Made by a program: the position numbers and the translations under genes. A DNA stretch of 64,000 nucleotides from Moringa oleifera (taxonomy: Eukaryota; Streptophyta; Magnoliopsida; Brassicales; Moringaceae): contig JAJFZO010000731.1 of NCBI GenBank assembly GCA_021397835.1, positions 1,218,501 to 1,282,500 of the forward strand, in the 5' to 3' direction. Of this stretch, positions 42,801-54,462 are shown in pieces. Within the stretch, counting starts at the first letter, position 1. The number at the start of each line of letters is the position of its first letter. Below the pieces are notes generated by a model that saw only the letters and a program-made list of their open reading frames with translations, was not told the origin of the DNA and ran no database searches.

Positions 42801-43092
42801 ACACATAACTTTCTTTTTCAATTTGGGGTTGATCTTCTGAAAACTTGTTGTAGGGCGATATGACATTGCCCGTGCACTGGAGAAGTGGGGAGGCCTTCAT
42901 GAAGTGTCTCGTCTTTTGTCACTCAAGGTAAGACACCAAAATAGGCAAGCAGATACTAGCAAGGATAATAAGGTTGATCACAGAGCATCTAAGGAACCAG
43001 AGGAGAAGACTACATCTAAACCTTACATTTCTCAAGATACACAAAAATGGCTCACAAAGCTTAAAGATTTTGACATTAATTGGGTTCAGTAG
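30807..43092 (+). CDS. chloroplast-type protein with two polyketide-cyclase/START-like (SRPBCC) domains
   Basis: The ten exons are 30807-31219, 32562-32682, 34314-34399, 35795-36194, 36294-36394, 37724-37790, 38893-39120, 41645-42106, 42370-42442 and 42854-43092. They total 2190 bp, giving 729 residues, close to the Arabidopsis AT5G08720-type homologue of about 720. The N-terminal 70 residues are Ser/Arg-rich and fit a plastid transit peptide. SRPBCC domain 1 spans about residues 90-250 (VWNALTDYERLADFIPNLVC, GRIWLEQRG, EGKW). Domain 2 spans about 341-490 (VREVWNILTAYENLPEIVPNL, KGLLYMVLHARVVLD, EGDF, VIYEDLPSNL). The tail (about 520-700) has two related modules, GRVDIEKAITRMGGFRRIA and GRYDIARALEKWGGLHEVS. 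Family members bind hydrophobic ligands; the exact role is not known to me. Intron 1 begins GC; the others begin GT. All junction phases agree and no defect was seen. Confidence 0.9.
31220..31225 (+). other. GC-type 5' splice site of START-gene intron 1
   Basis: Exon 1 must end TTTGCAG so that joining to exon 2 (TGGGAGAATT...) gives the conserved NLVCSGRIPCPHPGR. The intron therefore starts GCAATT. A nearby GT at 31212 would lose VCS and break the frame. Confidence 0.75.
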
Positions 43093-45483
43093 GAACTATG
43101 GAAACATCAATTTTAATTTAATATATATCTCTTTTCTCACTCTCTCTCCCTTGTTGGCTCCAATCAGTGTATGACAGTCCGTAGTTATCCCTTCTACATT
43201 GGGGCTAGCATGTAGCCAGAGTCCAAGGGTTGAACCAAAGTTTTGAGGAAAATAAGGGAAAGAAAATGCTGTAAAATATGCCACAAACTCCTCCAAGTTG
43301 TGAAACACTGAAGTCTAAGATGGCCTCCCTGTTTCAGGATCAAATGTCATGTTTTCTATGGTGGTTTCTTTTTTGGTATGTGAAAATACATTTAGAGTCT
43401 CACATCTTTGAACACAATCCACATTTAAGGGAAACTTGTTTATAAATTGTACTAAGGAAAATGAAAATCTTAAAATAAATCTTAAGGAAATTATATTTGT
43501 TAGAAAAACAAATTTCAAAAATTTATAATGAATAGTTAATAAGTTATTTATATTGGATCGTGTAAGAATTTTATCAGTTTTTTAGTGCGTAAGAAGCATC
43601 ATGTTTGGTTTATCAATAATTTTTTTTGAGAATTATTTAATTTTATAATTTTATATTTTTAAATACAATTCTTGTTGTTTAAATATGTTTATAATATAAT
43701 TGTATTGTTTTAGCATATTTCAAAGTTTTTTCTTTTTTTTTTTGGGATGTTAGGTTGTTTCAAAGTTAAGGTTACATGATAAGATGAGGACATTTAGGAG
43801 TCAACAAATAAACATAGAACTTCAAAAGATTACTAAACAAACTTTAAAATAGTAAAATTCAAATTGTATCTTTAGTCAATTAACTTTAACGTCTTTAGCT
43901 TCAATTTGAAATTTTTATAGGTAAAATAGAGATATTGAAATGTTTGCTCAAAGTCAATTCTACTCAACATCTCAATCTTTGCACACTGAATCATTGGTAA
44001 TTAACTTGTATTATTACTAACATACCATATGGAGCCTTCATAAGGATTTTATGGATCAAATTTGATGTGAAATTTCTTTAACGCCATGAACATAAACATT
44101 GAGTAGACTAAATTCATTGAAAGAAAAGATTTATTACAAATTTATCAAATTTTTATCGCAACTTTAAAACCTTTTCCTTGAGCTTCTTATAGCTCATAAA
44201 GTATGCATTTTCATTGTATACCGACAATAAGTGCAGCAAACATCATTATTGAAGCTTTGCTCTATATTATTCAATTTGGTTTCAAATTGCGTCATATATT
44301 CAAGTTATGCTTCAATTTGGGCTAAATTCACTCTCTAAGCCTTATTTTACTTGCAATTTTATAATCAACATCAAACTCTTTCATTAAAAGTTTTTTTTCT
44401 CTCTAAAACATATATTTTTTTTCTCTTTTTATTAATGAATATAAAATAATTTTGAATTTTTTTCTTTTGAAAAGCAACACTTATAAATGAACAAAAATAT
44501 TTCATTGTTAGTGTTGTATTTAAAATCATTGGGTTATGAATTGAGTCAAATTGATATTTTAAGATATCAAAAACTTGATTGTAATTTGAGTTTTTTTTAA
44601 AAAAAAATTTTTAAATAGTTTTTATTTTTATTTTATTAATATAATATAAATATAAATATGTTAATCGGTAATACTTTTATATTTTTCTATTAAAATTTTA
44701 TTATTTGAATTCATTACAAAACTAAAATTTACTGTAATTTATCTAATTAATCTAATGTTAATATAACATGTCGAAAGTAAAAAATTGATATCTCATTTTA
44801 ATTTATTCATATCAAAATAAGAAAAAATAAAATTTGAAAATAAAAATTATAAAAATAATATCATTATATGATGATTAAAATTGATTATAATAATGATAAT
44901 AATTATCATAATAATGATGTGATAGATAGGACAATCATAATGAAAATGGCAACAAAGAAAGACCAACAACACCATCAATAAATAGAAATCAGCATGTGAT
45001 AGTAAAGCAAATTCAAAAACAACATTGAAACGTTAAATGGCATGAAAGGTATGTTCAATATGAAGGATTTGACTTATGATCAATTATAGTAAAGTAAATT
45101 CAATTAATTTTGAAAGTAGATTATCCTAAATTTGATATTGAGTTGAAGACTTTGATTAGCACCGATGATAATTTTGAACCAAATTAGAAAATGATAATGA
45201 TGTGACATTCTTATTGTTTGATGAACAACATAATATTTTATAAGTAATTTGGTTATTGGTAATACTAAAATACTAGTAAGAACTTATTATTTTATATCTT
45301 GTGTAAAAACTTCATAGGTTAATCTTTTGAACCCACCTAAGTCAAGATGACTAATTAACTAATGTTGGGGCAAAATGACTCTTTCACTTATATTTACTTC
45401 CACTTAACTCTTATAAATAGAAAATGAGACTCGATATTTCTTTTTGTTGCGAATTTATATGTTGTTTTCTTTCACCCAAATAT
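43093..45483. other. 3' flank of the START gene and AT-rich intergenic DNA
   Basis: After the stop come about 300 bp of likely 3' UTR, then strongly AT-rich sequence up to the Athila insertion. No open frame of interest, RNA gene or element terminus was recognised. Confidence 0.5.
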
Positions 45484-45488
45484 ATATA
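45484..45488 (+). repeat. target-site duplication, left copy
   Basis: ATATA directly precedes the TG of the 5' LTR and is repeated right after the 3' LTR. It lies in a TA-rich stretch, so a chance match is possible, but it fits the 5 bp duplication typical of gypsy integrases. Confidence 0.6.
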
Positions 45489-46684
45489 TGATAGAATGCA
45501 TAATAATCATATATATTATTATATTTTTCCATATTTTATTGGTTATAAATGATTAAATCTTGGATTTTGACTATGTTTTATATTTAATAGGGTGGATTGA
45601 GGAAATCAACTAAGATGGACTCAAATTCATTATTTGAAGATATAAAGTTGGATTCCTAAGAGATGTGGATGAACTAGAAGATGTCTTTGGATAAGGCGCT
45701 GAGACTCCCAATAACATTGGAATTTCACTGAACCAAGACTTTATCTTTTATTTAAAAAGCAATTGTAGAATTTTATCTTTATCTTTATCTTTAAGAGTCC
45801 TAGTTAAAATAGGTTATTATGTTTAAGGATTATTATATAAAGGGGAGGTAGTTCCTCCAAAGGAACATCCAGAGTTTATTATTTACTTTCTTCTTTTCGT
45901 AGATCTTTTTCTTTTCATGGATTGCTAAACATCTCTTCCAGTCAAAGGATAATCAAGGGTTTGATTCTTCAGAATTGTGAGATCTAACTGATTTATTTGT
46001 TCTTTATTTCTTCATTGTTTATTTATCTTCTGTGCTTATTGAAAATATTATTTTGGTTGATTGCAACAAAAAGGACCCTTTGTTTAATCATCAAAATAAT
46101 AGGTTACTATTTAGAACTTTAAATCCGTAATTGTTTAAGTGTTCTAATATAAGTAGTAAATAACATAGTTGATTACAAAAGAGGTTTTCAATTTATGTTA
46201 TGAAGATAAATAATCTAGTTTAAATAAACCTACATATGTGTTTATTGGCTAGAATTGGTAGTTTTTCTAATTCTTAATGCTATTGGTAAATTAAATCCTA
46301 AGATCGTATCTAGGGTTATTTATTGATAAGAGAAATAATTAGAGATCGTATCCTGGTTATCAAAGAAGTAAGGAAAAACAGGTTGTTAGGTGGTACCAAC
46401 AGCCATAACTAATTCAGTGAAGATTAAAAGATTTTTATCTTTGCATCAATGATCAATTCCTAAATCAAACCCGAAATTATACCTTTGACTGGATACTTTA
46501 TTACATTAATTTTTTCTTTCCTATTTGATCTATTTTTAACTCCTCAAACCCTTTTTTTAATTTTATTTTGCAAAAAAATAAATCTAACCAATCTTTGTGG
46601 AAACGACCTTGCTCATCCATACTACAAGTTTAATATTTTGAGCAAGAATTTAGGAATTTAACTTGTTGATCTCGACAACCACCA
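45489..46684 (+). repeat. 5' LTR of the Athila element
   Basis: It starts TGATAGAATG and ends CAACCACCA. It differs from the 3' LTR at four sites that I can see (near 45716, 46074, 46647 and 46669). A TATATAAAGG word near 45834 is the likely TATA box. Confidence 0.95.
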
Positions 46685-46689
46685 ATTTT

Positions 46690-46707
46690 TGGCGCCGTTG
46701 CTGGGGA
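46690..46707 (+). other. primer-binding site, tRNA-Asp type
   Basis: TGGCGCCGTTGCTGGGGA is complementary to the 3' end of plant tRNA-Asp(GUC) plus CCA, with one mismatch (T for C). It lies five bases after the LTR. tRNA-Asp priming is characteristic of Athila elements. Confidence 0.85.
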
Positions 46708-46914
46708 TTGGTTTTAATTAGATTTATTTTAATGCTCCGTTCTTCTGGTGCAGGTGATCTAGTTCCATACGATCCTAAAATTGAGAAGACAGCAAAAAGA
46801 TTCAGGAAGGAAGCTAAATTATGAAGTCAACAAGATTCTTCACCTTCATCTTCTGAATTGAATTTAGCATTTAATCTAGTTGATTCATCTAGTGATTCTA
46901 GAATAGAATAAAAC

Positions 46915-49900
46915 ATGGCTAATGAAGAGAGAACTTTGAGGCAATTGGCTGCACCAGAAGTAAATCAGCAGCCACTCTGCATTCAATATCCAATTTTACA
47001 AGCAGATTTTGAGTTAAAGTCTGGTTTGATCCATTTGCTCCCGAAGTTTCACGGCTTTGAGAATGAAGATCCTCACAAGCATCTAAAGGAATTCCATGTG
47101 GTGTGCTCAAGCCTAAAACCACAAGGAGTAACTGAAGATGAGATCAAATTACGTGCTTTTCCATTCTCACTGACTGAAAAAGCAAAAGATTGGTTGTTTT
47201 ATTTACCTTCTGGTTCTGTGACCACATGGATACAGATGGTAATGTTATTTCTTGATAAATTTTTCCCTGCTTCACGAGCTGCTAGTATTAGAAGGGAAAT
47301 ATGTGGGATAAAGCAGAGAGATATTGAAACTCTTCATGAGTATTAGGAAAGATTTAAACAACTGTGTGCAAGTTGTCCTCAACATGGAATTTCTGAACAA
47401 CTTCTCATTCAGTATTTTTATGAAGGATTACTACCCATGGAAAGAAGGATGATGGATGCAGCTAGTGGAGGTGCTATAATAAATAAAACTCCTCGTGAAG
47501 CTAGAGATTTGATTTCCACCATGGCTGCTAACTCACAACAGTTCGGATTTAGAGAAGATACATCTTTAAAAAGGATTAATGAGGTAAATATATCTTCTCT
47601 TGAAAATCAAATAGCCAATCTAACTTCTCTTGTTCAACAATTGGCTGTAGGAAACGTGCAACAAGTTAAAGCTTGTGGGATTTTTGCTGCTACTGGTCAT
47701 CCAACTGACATGTGTCCTACACTTCAAGATGATCCTTATAAGGATGCTAATGTAGTTGGAGGATTCTCAGGTCCACCACAAAGGAAGTATGACCCTTATT
47801 CAAATACATATAACCTAGGATGGAGGGATCATCCCAATCTTAGTTATGGAGCAAGACCTCAATTTCAATCTAGACAACCAGCTCCACCACCACAACCTCA
47901 TCCAAATTCAGGTATGTCTCTTGAAGATATTGTTAAATCACTTGCATCCAACACACAACAATTTCAGCAGGAGACAAGAACAAGTATTAGAAAGTTAGAG
48001 GATCAAGTAGGTCAACTAGGATCTTCAATGAACAGATTAGAATCTCAAGGAAAATTGCCTTCACAAACTATTGTTAACCCAAAACAGAATACTAGTGCAA
48101 TTATCTTGAGAAGTGAAACTGAGTTAAAAGAACCTGGCAAGATTACCAAAGGATGCATCTCAAGAGAAGAGACTGAAAAAGAAGTAGTTCCTCAACCAGA
48201 GCTTGACCAGCCTAAGGGATCCAACAGAGAGCAACCAAAAACTTCCATGTTAATTCCTCCCTTTCCTTCTAGATTATCTAAATCTAAAAAGAATGAAGAG
48301 GAAGAAAAGGAGATTTTTGATACCTTTCGCAAGGTCGAGGTAAATATTCCTTTACTTGATGCAATTAAACAAGTACCTCGATATGCCAAATTCTTGAAAG
48401 AGTTATGCACCAATAAGAGAAAATTAAAAGGTAATGAATTTGTAAGTATGGGGGAAAATGTTTCAGCTGTTCTTCAGAAAAAATTATCTCCTAAATGTAA
48501 GGACCCAGGTATGTTTACTATTCCTTGCAAAGTTGGTAATGTTAAGATTGAGAAAGCGATGTTAAATCTAGGTGCTTCAATAAATGTCATGCCATTATCC
48601 ATTTACTCATCTTTGAATGCTGGACCATTAAAAGAAACTGGTGTGATTATTCAACTTGCTGATAGATCTAATGTATATCCTGAGGGAGTTTTGGAGGATG
48701 TTTTGGTACAAGTTAATGGATTGATTTTTCCTGCTGATTTTTATGTGCTTAATATGGAGGAAGATGATTCATCTAACTCATTAATTTTGTTAGGAAGACC
48801 ATTCCTAAAAACATCCAAGACGAAAATTGATGTGCATGATGGTACACTTACAATGGAATTTGATGGTGAAATTATTAAATTTAATATTTATGATGCCATG
48901 AGATATCCTAGTGATTTATCTTCTGTTTTTGCTATGGATGTTATTGAACCTTTAGCACAGAAAATTTTTGATTTAAGTGATGAAGATAAGTTAAAAGTTG
49001 TACTTAATAAGAGTTTGAGTTTTGGAAGATCACAAAAAATCTTGCAAAAGTTTACATTGGATTCAGACTTGCAGGATACAATTCATGAATTGGAATCACT
49101 ACAACCTATGAGGTATGACATTTCTTATATTGATTTGCCTCTTTCTCACACAAAACTCCTTCCTTCTATTATACAGGCACAAAAATTAGAGGTAAAACCC
49201 CTACCAGATCATTTAAAGTATGTCTTTTTAGGAGAAAAAGAGACTCTTCCAATCATAATCTCTAATAAACTTTCTATCTTAGAGGAAGAAAAATTGACTC
49301 GAGTACTTAAAGAGTATAAAAAGGCCATTGGTTGGACCATAGCCGATATTAAGGAATTAAATCCTTCCACATGCATGCATAGGATACTATTAGAGGAAGA
49401 TTGTAAAGCCTCCAGGCAACCCCAACGTAGATTGAATCCGCCTACGATGGAAGTGGTAAAGAAAGAAATCTTGAAGCTTCTTGATGCAGGTATGATCTAT
49501 CCAATTTCAGATAGTGAATGGGTAAGCCCAATTCAAGTTGTTCCGAAGAAAACCGGTATAACGACAATAGAAAATCCTGATGGTAAGTTAATACCCACTC
49601 GTATTCAAAATGGATGGAGGGTATGTATAAATTATAGGAAGTTAAATGCATCAACTAGAAAAGATCATTTTCCTCTTCCATTTATTGATCAAATGCTAGA
49701 AAGATTAGCAGGTCATACCCATTATTGTTATCTTGATGGTTATTCAGGTTTTCATCAAATCCCTGTTGCACCTGAAGATCAAGAGAAAACAACATTCACA
49801 TGCCCATTTGGTACTTTTGCATATCGGCGCATGCCATTTGGACTTTGTAATGCTCCTGCTACATTTCAGAGGTGTATGGTTAGTATATTTTCTGATTATA

Positions 49901-51531
49901 TAGAGAACATCATAGAGGTGTTTATGGATGACTTTACAGTTTATGGTGATTCTTTTGATGCATGTTTAACTAACCTTACCAAAGTGCTTAAAAGATGCAT
50001 AGAAAAGAACCTTGTTTTAAATTATGAAAAGTGTCACTTTATGGTTAATCAAGGTATTATTCTAGGACATGTTGTATCCTCTAAGGGAATTGAAGTTGAT
50101 AAAGCTAAGGTAGAAATTATAAAATCTTTATCTTACCCCACAAGTGTGCGGGAAGTTCGCTCTTTTCTTGGACACGCAGGATTCTATCGACGTTTTATCA
50201 AGGATTTTTCCAAGACAACTAAACCCTTATGCAGGTTACTACAAAAAGATATGGTGTTCGAATTGGATGAGGCATGCAAAGATGCATTTGACAAGTTGAA
50301 GGATATGTTAACAACCGCACCGATTATCCAATCACCAAATTGGAATCTTCCATTTGAGATCATGTGTGATGCGAGCAATCATGCAATTGGTGCTGTTCTT
50401 GGACAGAGAATTGAAAGAACTCCTCACGTCATTTATTATGCTTCGAGAATACTTGATAATGCACAAAGCAATTATTCCACAACAGAAAAAGAACTTTTAT
50501 CCATTGTGTTTGCTTTAGAAAAATTTCGCTCATATCTACTTGGTATTAAAGTGATTGTTTATTCTGATCATGCAGCTCTCAAGTACTTACTCTCGAAGAA
50601 GGAGGCAAAACCTAGAGTTGTTCGATGGATACTTTTGCTACAAGAGTTTGATTTGGAGATACGTGATAAAAAAGGTGCAGAAAATTTGGTTGCAGATCAT
50701 CTTAGCAGGTTAACTACGAGTCAAGAATCATCACCATTAAAAGATGACTTTCCAGGTGAGTGTCTTTTTTTTATTCATAAGATAAGGCCTTGGTTTGGGA
50801 CACCAAGGGCTATAATAAGTGATCGTGGAACTCACTTTTGCAATATAGTGGTGGAAGCTTTAATGAAGAAATATAATGTTACCCATCGAATCTCTACTGC
50901 TTATCATCCGCAAACAAATGGACAAGCTGAAGTATCTAATAGAGAAATCAAGTCTAGACTTGAGAAGACTATCAACCCAAATAAGAAGGATTGGAGTATG
51001 CGACTTGATGATGCACTATGGGCTTATCGAACAGCCTATAAGACCCCTATAGGTATGTCTCCTTACCGTTTGGTATTTGGCAAACCATGTCATCTTCCAG
51101 TAGAACTAGAACACAGGGCATATTAGGCCATAAAACAGTGCAACCTAAGAATGGATGAAGTAGGTGAATTGAGAAAACTATAGTTACAAGAACTAGAAGA
51201 AATTCGTAATGATGCTTACGAGAGCTCAAAAATATATAAGGAAAAAACAAAGGCCTACCATGATCGCATGATTTCCAGAAAAACTTTCTATGTTGGTCAA
51301 AAGGTTATTCTTTATCATTCTAAGCTAAAGTTGTTTCCTGGTAAGTTGCATTCTAGATGGTTAAGACCTTTTACTGTTACTAATGTGTTCTCTCATGGTG
51401 CAGTTGAAATTTAAAGTCCAAATACCGGTAAGATTTTTAAGGTCAATGGCCACCGCTTAAAGCCTTTTCATCAAGGCTTTCAAGCACATGATGTTGATAA
51501 AATTGATTTACAATATCCGACTTATAATTGA
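46915..51531 (+). pseudogene. Athila gag-pol (gag, protease, RT, RNase H, partial integrase), with stops
   Basis: One frame of 1539 codons runs from the ATG at 46915 to the TGA at 51529. Gag is at 46915-47750. The protease core is near 48560 ([14 protein letters not shown]). Reverse transcriptase is at about 49400-50150 ([36 protein letters not shown]). RNase H is at about 50330-50710 ([39 protein letters not shown]). The integrase end follows ([27 protein letters not shown]). Breaks: TAG at 47344, TAG at 51124, TAG at 51181 and TAA at 51412. Asn stands where the catalytic Asp of the protease is expected (48565). Phe replaces the second Cys of the gag knuckle ([14 protein letters not shown]). 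The integrase zinc finger and first catalytic Asp are missing between about 50740 and 50790. The element needs enzymes in trans. Confidence 0.9.
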
Positions 51532-51630
51532 GAATTGGCAACGTCTAGCCAAAGACGTTAAAGAAAGGCGCTTTTTGGGAGGCAACCCAAAATTTTAATT
51601 TTTTTAATAATTTATTTTTATTCTTTAATA

Positions 51631-51674
<44 letters not shown>

Positions 51675-53248
51675 AGATAAGGTCGATGGTTGAAGGCATA
51701 TCACACTTTTTCAAGGCAATATGATGAAGTAACTTGAATGCATCTGACAACAGTTATCAAGAATGAAATTCGATGAGAGAGCACTCTATGACAAGATGGA
51801 ATTCGATCCACCTTTCTCATCTCCCCAGTGGTAAACGAAGTCTTTATGATGCTCGATATATTCAGGGAGTTTTCTATTTCTCTTGTTCTTTTATTATTTT
51901 TGAGCATTTATTTTTAATACATTGAGGACAATGTATGATCTAGGTGTGGGGGAGAGTTTTCAACATGCTATTGTTTTTAAAATATTTAAAATCCAAGAAA
52001 ATCTTGCTCTAAAAGGTACTTAATTTGTGTTTGTGATCTCTCTTTTCTGAGTTCTAGATCCTTCCAATGCTTGTTCCCAAAAAAAAAAAAAAAAGAAGTG
52101 TGCAAATATGACTTTAAATTCTCATTTACTGTACTATGATTAGTTGCTTTTAATGATATATTGGATTAAAAATTGTATGAGATCTAACACATATAACCCT
52201 TTTTGGTGAGTTTTGGGCCAATGAGCATATATTACATTATGCTCAATTTTTTTCTTTGTGTGTGTCATACATAGTTAATTTTTCTAGAACTTGCTTTGTT
52301 ATACACTTCAAATCATTCCTTTGAAGAATTAGATGTATATAATCATAAGGGTATTTAGGTGAAAACCATCTTCTTTAAAATATTTAGCCTCTTTCGAAAA
52401 GCCTACCATATTCATATACCCCTAGAGAGCCGACTTTGAGCCTTAGCCTTTTCTTTGGAATTTAACCTTGATACAAGTCATAATAACTATTCTTTTGATT
52501 TTTCTTATTGAACCCTGAATTGAAGGATTATATGAGCTTACTTATATGAAACTTTCACTTATCTTAGAAAAGATTGCAAAATATTAAGAATCAGTAGTCC
52601 AAGTTATAAAAAAAAAAAGAAGAAAGAAGAAAAAAGAATTAGAAAAAAAAAAGATATGAGAAAGATCAAGAAACAAAAAAAAAAAAAAAAGAGAAAAGGA
52701 TTGAGAAAAAAAAATGGTATAAATTCTCATTACTTGGATTTGCGCAATGTGATTGAAGCAATCTTTTGATGATTACGTCATAAAGTTTGTATGAAAAAAA
52801 AAAAAGAGTTTTGTATGATTCCTTCAATTCCATTAACCCAAAACCCTTTTATCATACCTTACCTAAGCCCCATTACAACCCATTTTAAAACTCTTAGATT
52901 TTTGCATTTTAATTCATTCATTGGTAAAAGAGACATGATATACAAAGCAAGCTTATGGTAAAAGTTTTCTATGTATTGACTAGAGAGCTTATTTAATCCC
53001 TCAAAACACTTCGAGTGAATGAGTGAATCTAAGGAGAGGGTGTTAGATCTTATGCATTTTAAGTTCAATAAAATCGTTAAGGCGATTACTGATCATGTAT
53101 GCTATTTATGAGAATTCTTTTGTGATCTTATGTTTTAATGCATGAAAAGAATATATTATTTTGGATAAGCAAAGGAAGAAGAAGGAAGGATGATGAGATG
53201 AGATGATGAGCTTGAATTATTGTATGCTTGAGGACAAGCATTATCTAA
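51532..53248 (+). other. Athila 3' non-coding region
   Basis: This is 1.7 kb between pol and the polypurine tract. It opens with the AACGTCTAGCCAAAGACGTT hairpin-like word followed by GGGAGGCAACCC, common after pol in this group. It contains a (TA)n tract, a PPT-like copy at 51922-51955, and several A-rich runs (52079-52094, 52606-52715). Athila elements often carry an envelope-like frame here; no such open frame was seen. Confidence 0.65.
51634..51672. repeat. (TA)n microsatellite
   Basis: About nineteen TA units in a row, with a GC interruption at the left end, inside the Athila 3' region. Confidence 0.9.
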
Positions 53249-53261
53249 GTGTGGGGGAATT
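53249..53261 (+). other. polypurine tract of the Athila element
   Basis: GTGTGGGGGAATT lies directly against the TG of the 3' LTR, in the expected place and with the usual Athila composition (TTGAGGACAAGC...AAGTGTGGGGGAA). A close copy lies 1.3 kb upstream. Confidence 0.8.
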
Positions 53262-54457
53262 TGATAGAATGCATAATAATCATATATATTATTATATTTT
53301 TCCATATTTTATTGGTTATAAATGATTAAATCTTGGATTTTGACTATGTTTTATATTTAATAGGGTGGATTGAGGAAATCAACTAAGATGGACTCAAATT
53401 CATTATTTGAAGATATAAAGTTGGATTCCTAAGAGATGTGGATGAACTAGAAGATGTCTTTGGATAAGGCGCTGAGACTCCCAATAACATTAGAATTTCA
53501 CTGAACCAAGACTTTATCTTTTATTTAAAAAGCAATTGTAGAATTTTATCTTTATCTTTATCTTTAAGAGTCCTAGTTAAAATAGGTTATTATGTTTAAG
53601 GATTATTATATAAAGGGGAGGTAGTTCCTCCAAAGGAACATCCAGAGTTTATTATTTACTTTCTTCTTTTCGTAGATCTTTTTCTTTTCATGGATTGCTA
53701 AACATCTCTTCCAGTCAAAGGATAATCAAGGGTTTGATTCTTCAGAATTGTGAGATCTAACTGATTTATTTGTTCTTTATTTCTTCATTGTTTATTTATC
53801 TTCTGTGCTTATTGAAAATATTATTTTGGTTGATTGCAACAAAAAGGGCCCTTTGTTTAATCATCAAAATAATAGGTTACTATTTAGAACTTTAAATCCG
53901 TAATTGTTTAAGTGTTCTAATATAAGTAGTAAATAACATAGTTGATTACAAAAGAGGTTTTCAATTTATGTTATGAAGATAAATAATCTAGTTTAAATAA
54001 ACCTACATATGTGTTTATTGGCTAGAATTGGTAGTTTTTCTAATTCTTAATGCTATTGGTAAATTAAATCCTAAGATCGTATCTAGGGTTATTTATTGAT
54101 AAGAGAAATAATTAGAGATCGTATCCTGGTTATCAAAGAAGTAAGGAAAAACAGGTTGTTAGGTGGTACCAACAGCCATAACTAATTCAGTGAAGATTAA
54201 AAGATTTTTATCTTTGCATCAATGATCAATTCCTAAATCAAACCCGAAATTATACCTTTGACTGGATACTTTATTACATTAATTTTTTCTTTCCTATTTG
54301 ATCTATTTTTAACTCCTCAAACCCTTTTTTTAATTTTATTTTGCAAAAAAATAAATCTAACCAATCTTTGTGGAAACGACCTTGCTCATCCATACTACAA
54401 GTTTAATATTTTGAGCAAAAATTTAGGAATTTAACTTGTTGGTCTCGACAACCACCA
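53262..54457 (+). repeat. 3' LTR of the Athila element
   Basis: It has the same length (1196 bp) and ends as the 5' LTR, with four mismatches by eye. The retained identity argues for an insertion much younger than the other mobile-element remnants in the window. Confidence 0.95.
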
Positions 54458-54462
54458 ATATA
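54458..54462 (+). repeat. target-site duplication, right copy
   Basis: ATATA follows the 3' LTR and matches the left copy at 45484-45488. Confidence 0.6.

Larger units (their letters stand above)
45489..54457 (+). mobile_element. complete Ty3/gypsy LTR retrotransposon, Athila lineage, defective coding region
   Basis: The element is 8969 bp, with two 1196 bp LTRs (45489-46684 and 53262-54457), a primer-binding site for tRNA-Asp, a gag-pol frame, a long 3' non-coding stretch and a polypurine tract. The direct target duplication is ATATA (45484-45488 and 54458-54462). By eye I find four mismatches between the LTRs, so the insertion is recent. The reverse transcriptase, the fused gag-pol layout, tRNA-Asp priming and the long region between pol and the 3' LTR place it in the Athila group of plant gypsy elements. 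Coding defects mean it cannot move by itself. Confidence 0.95.
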
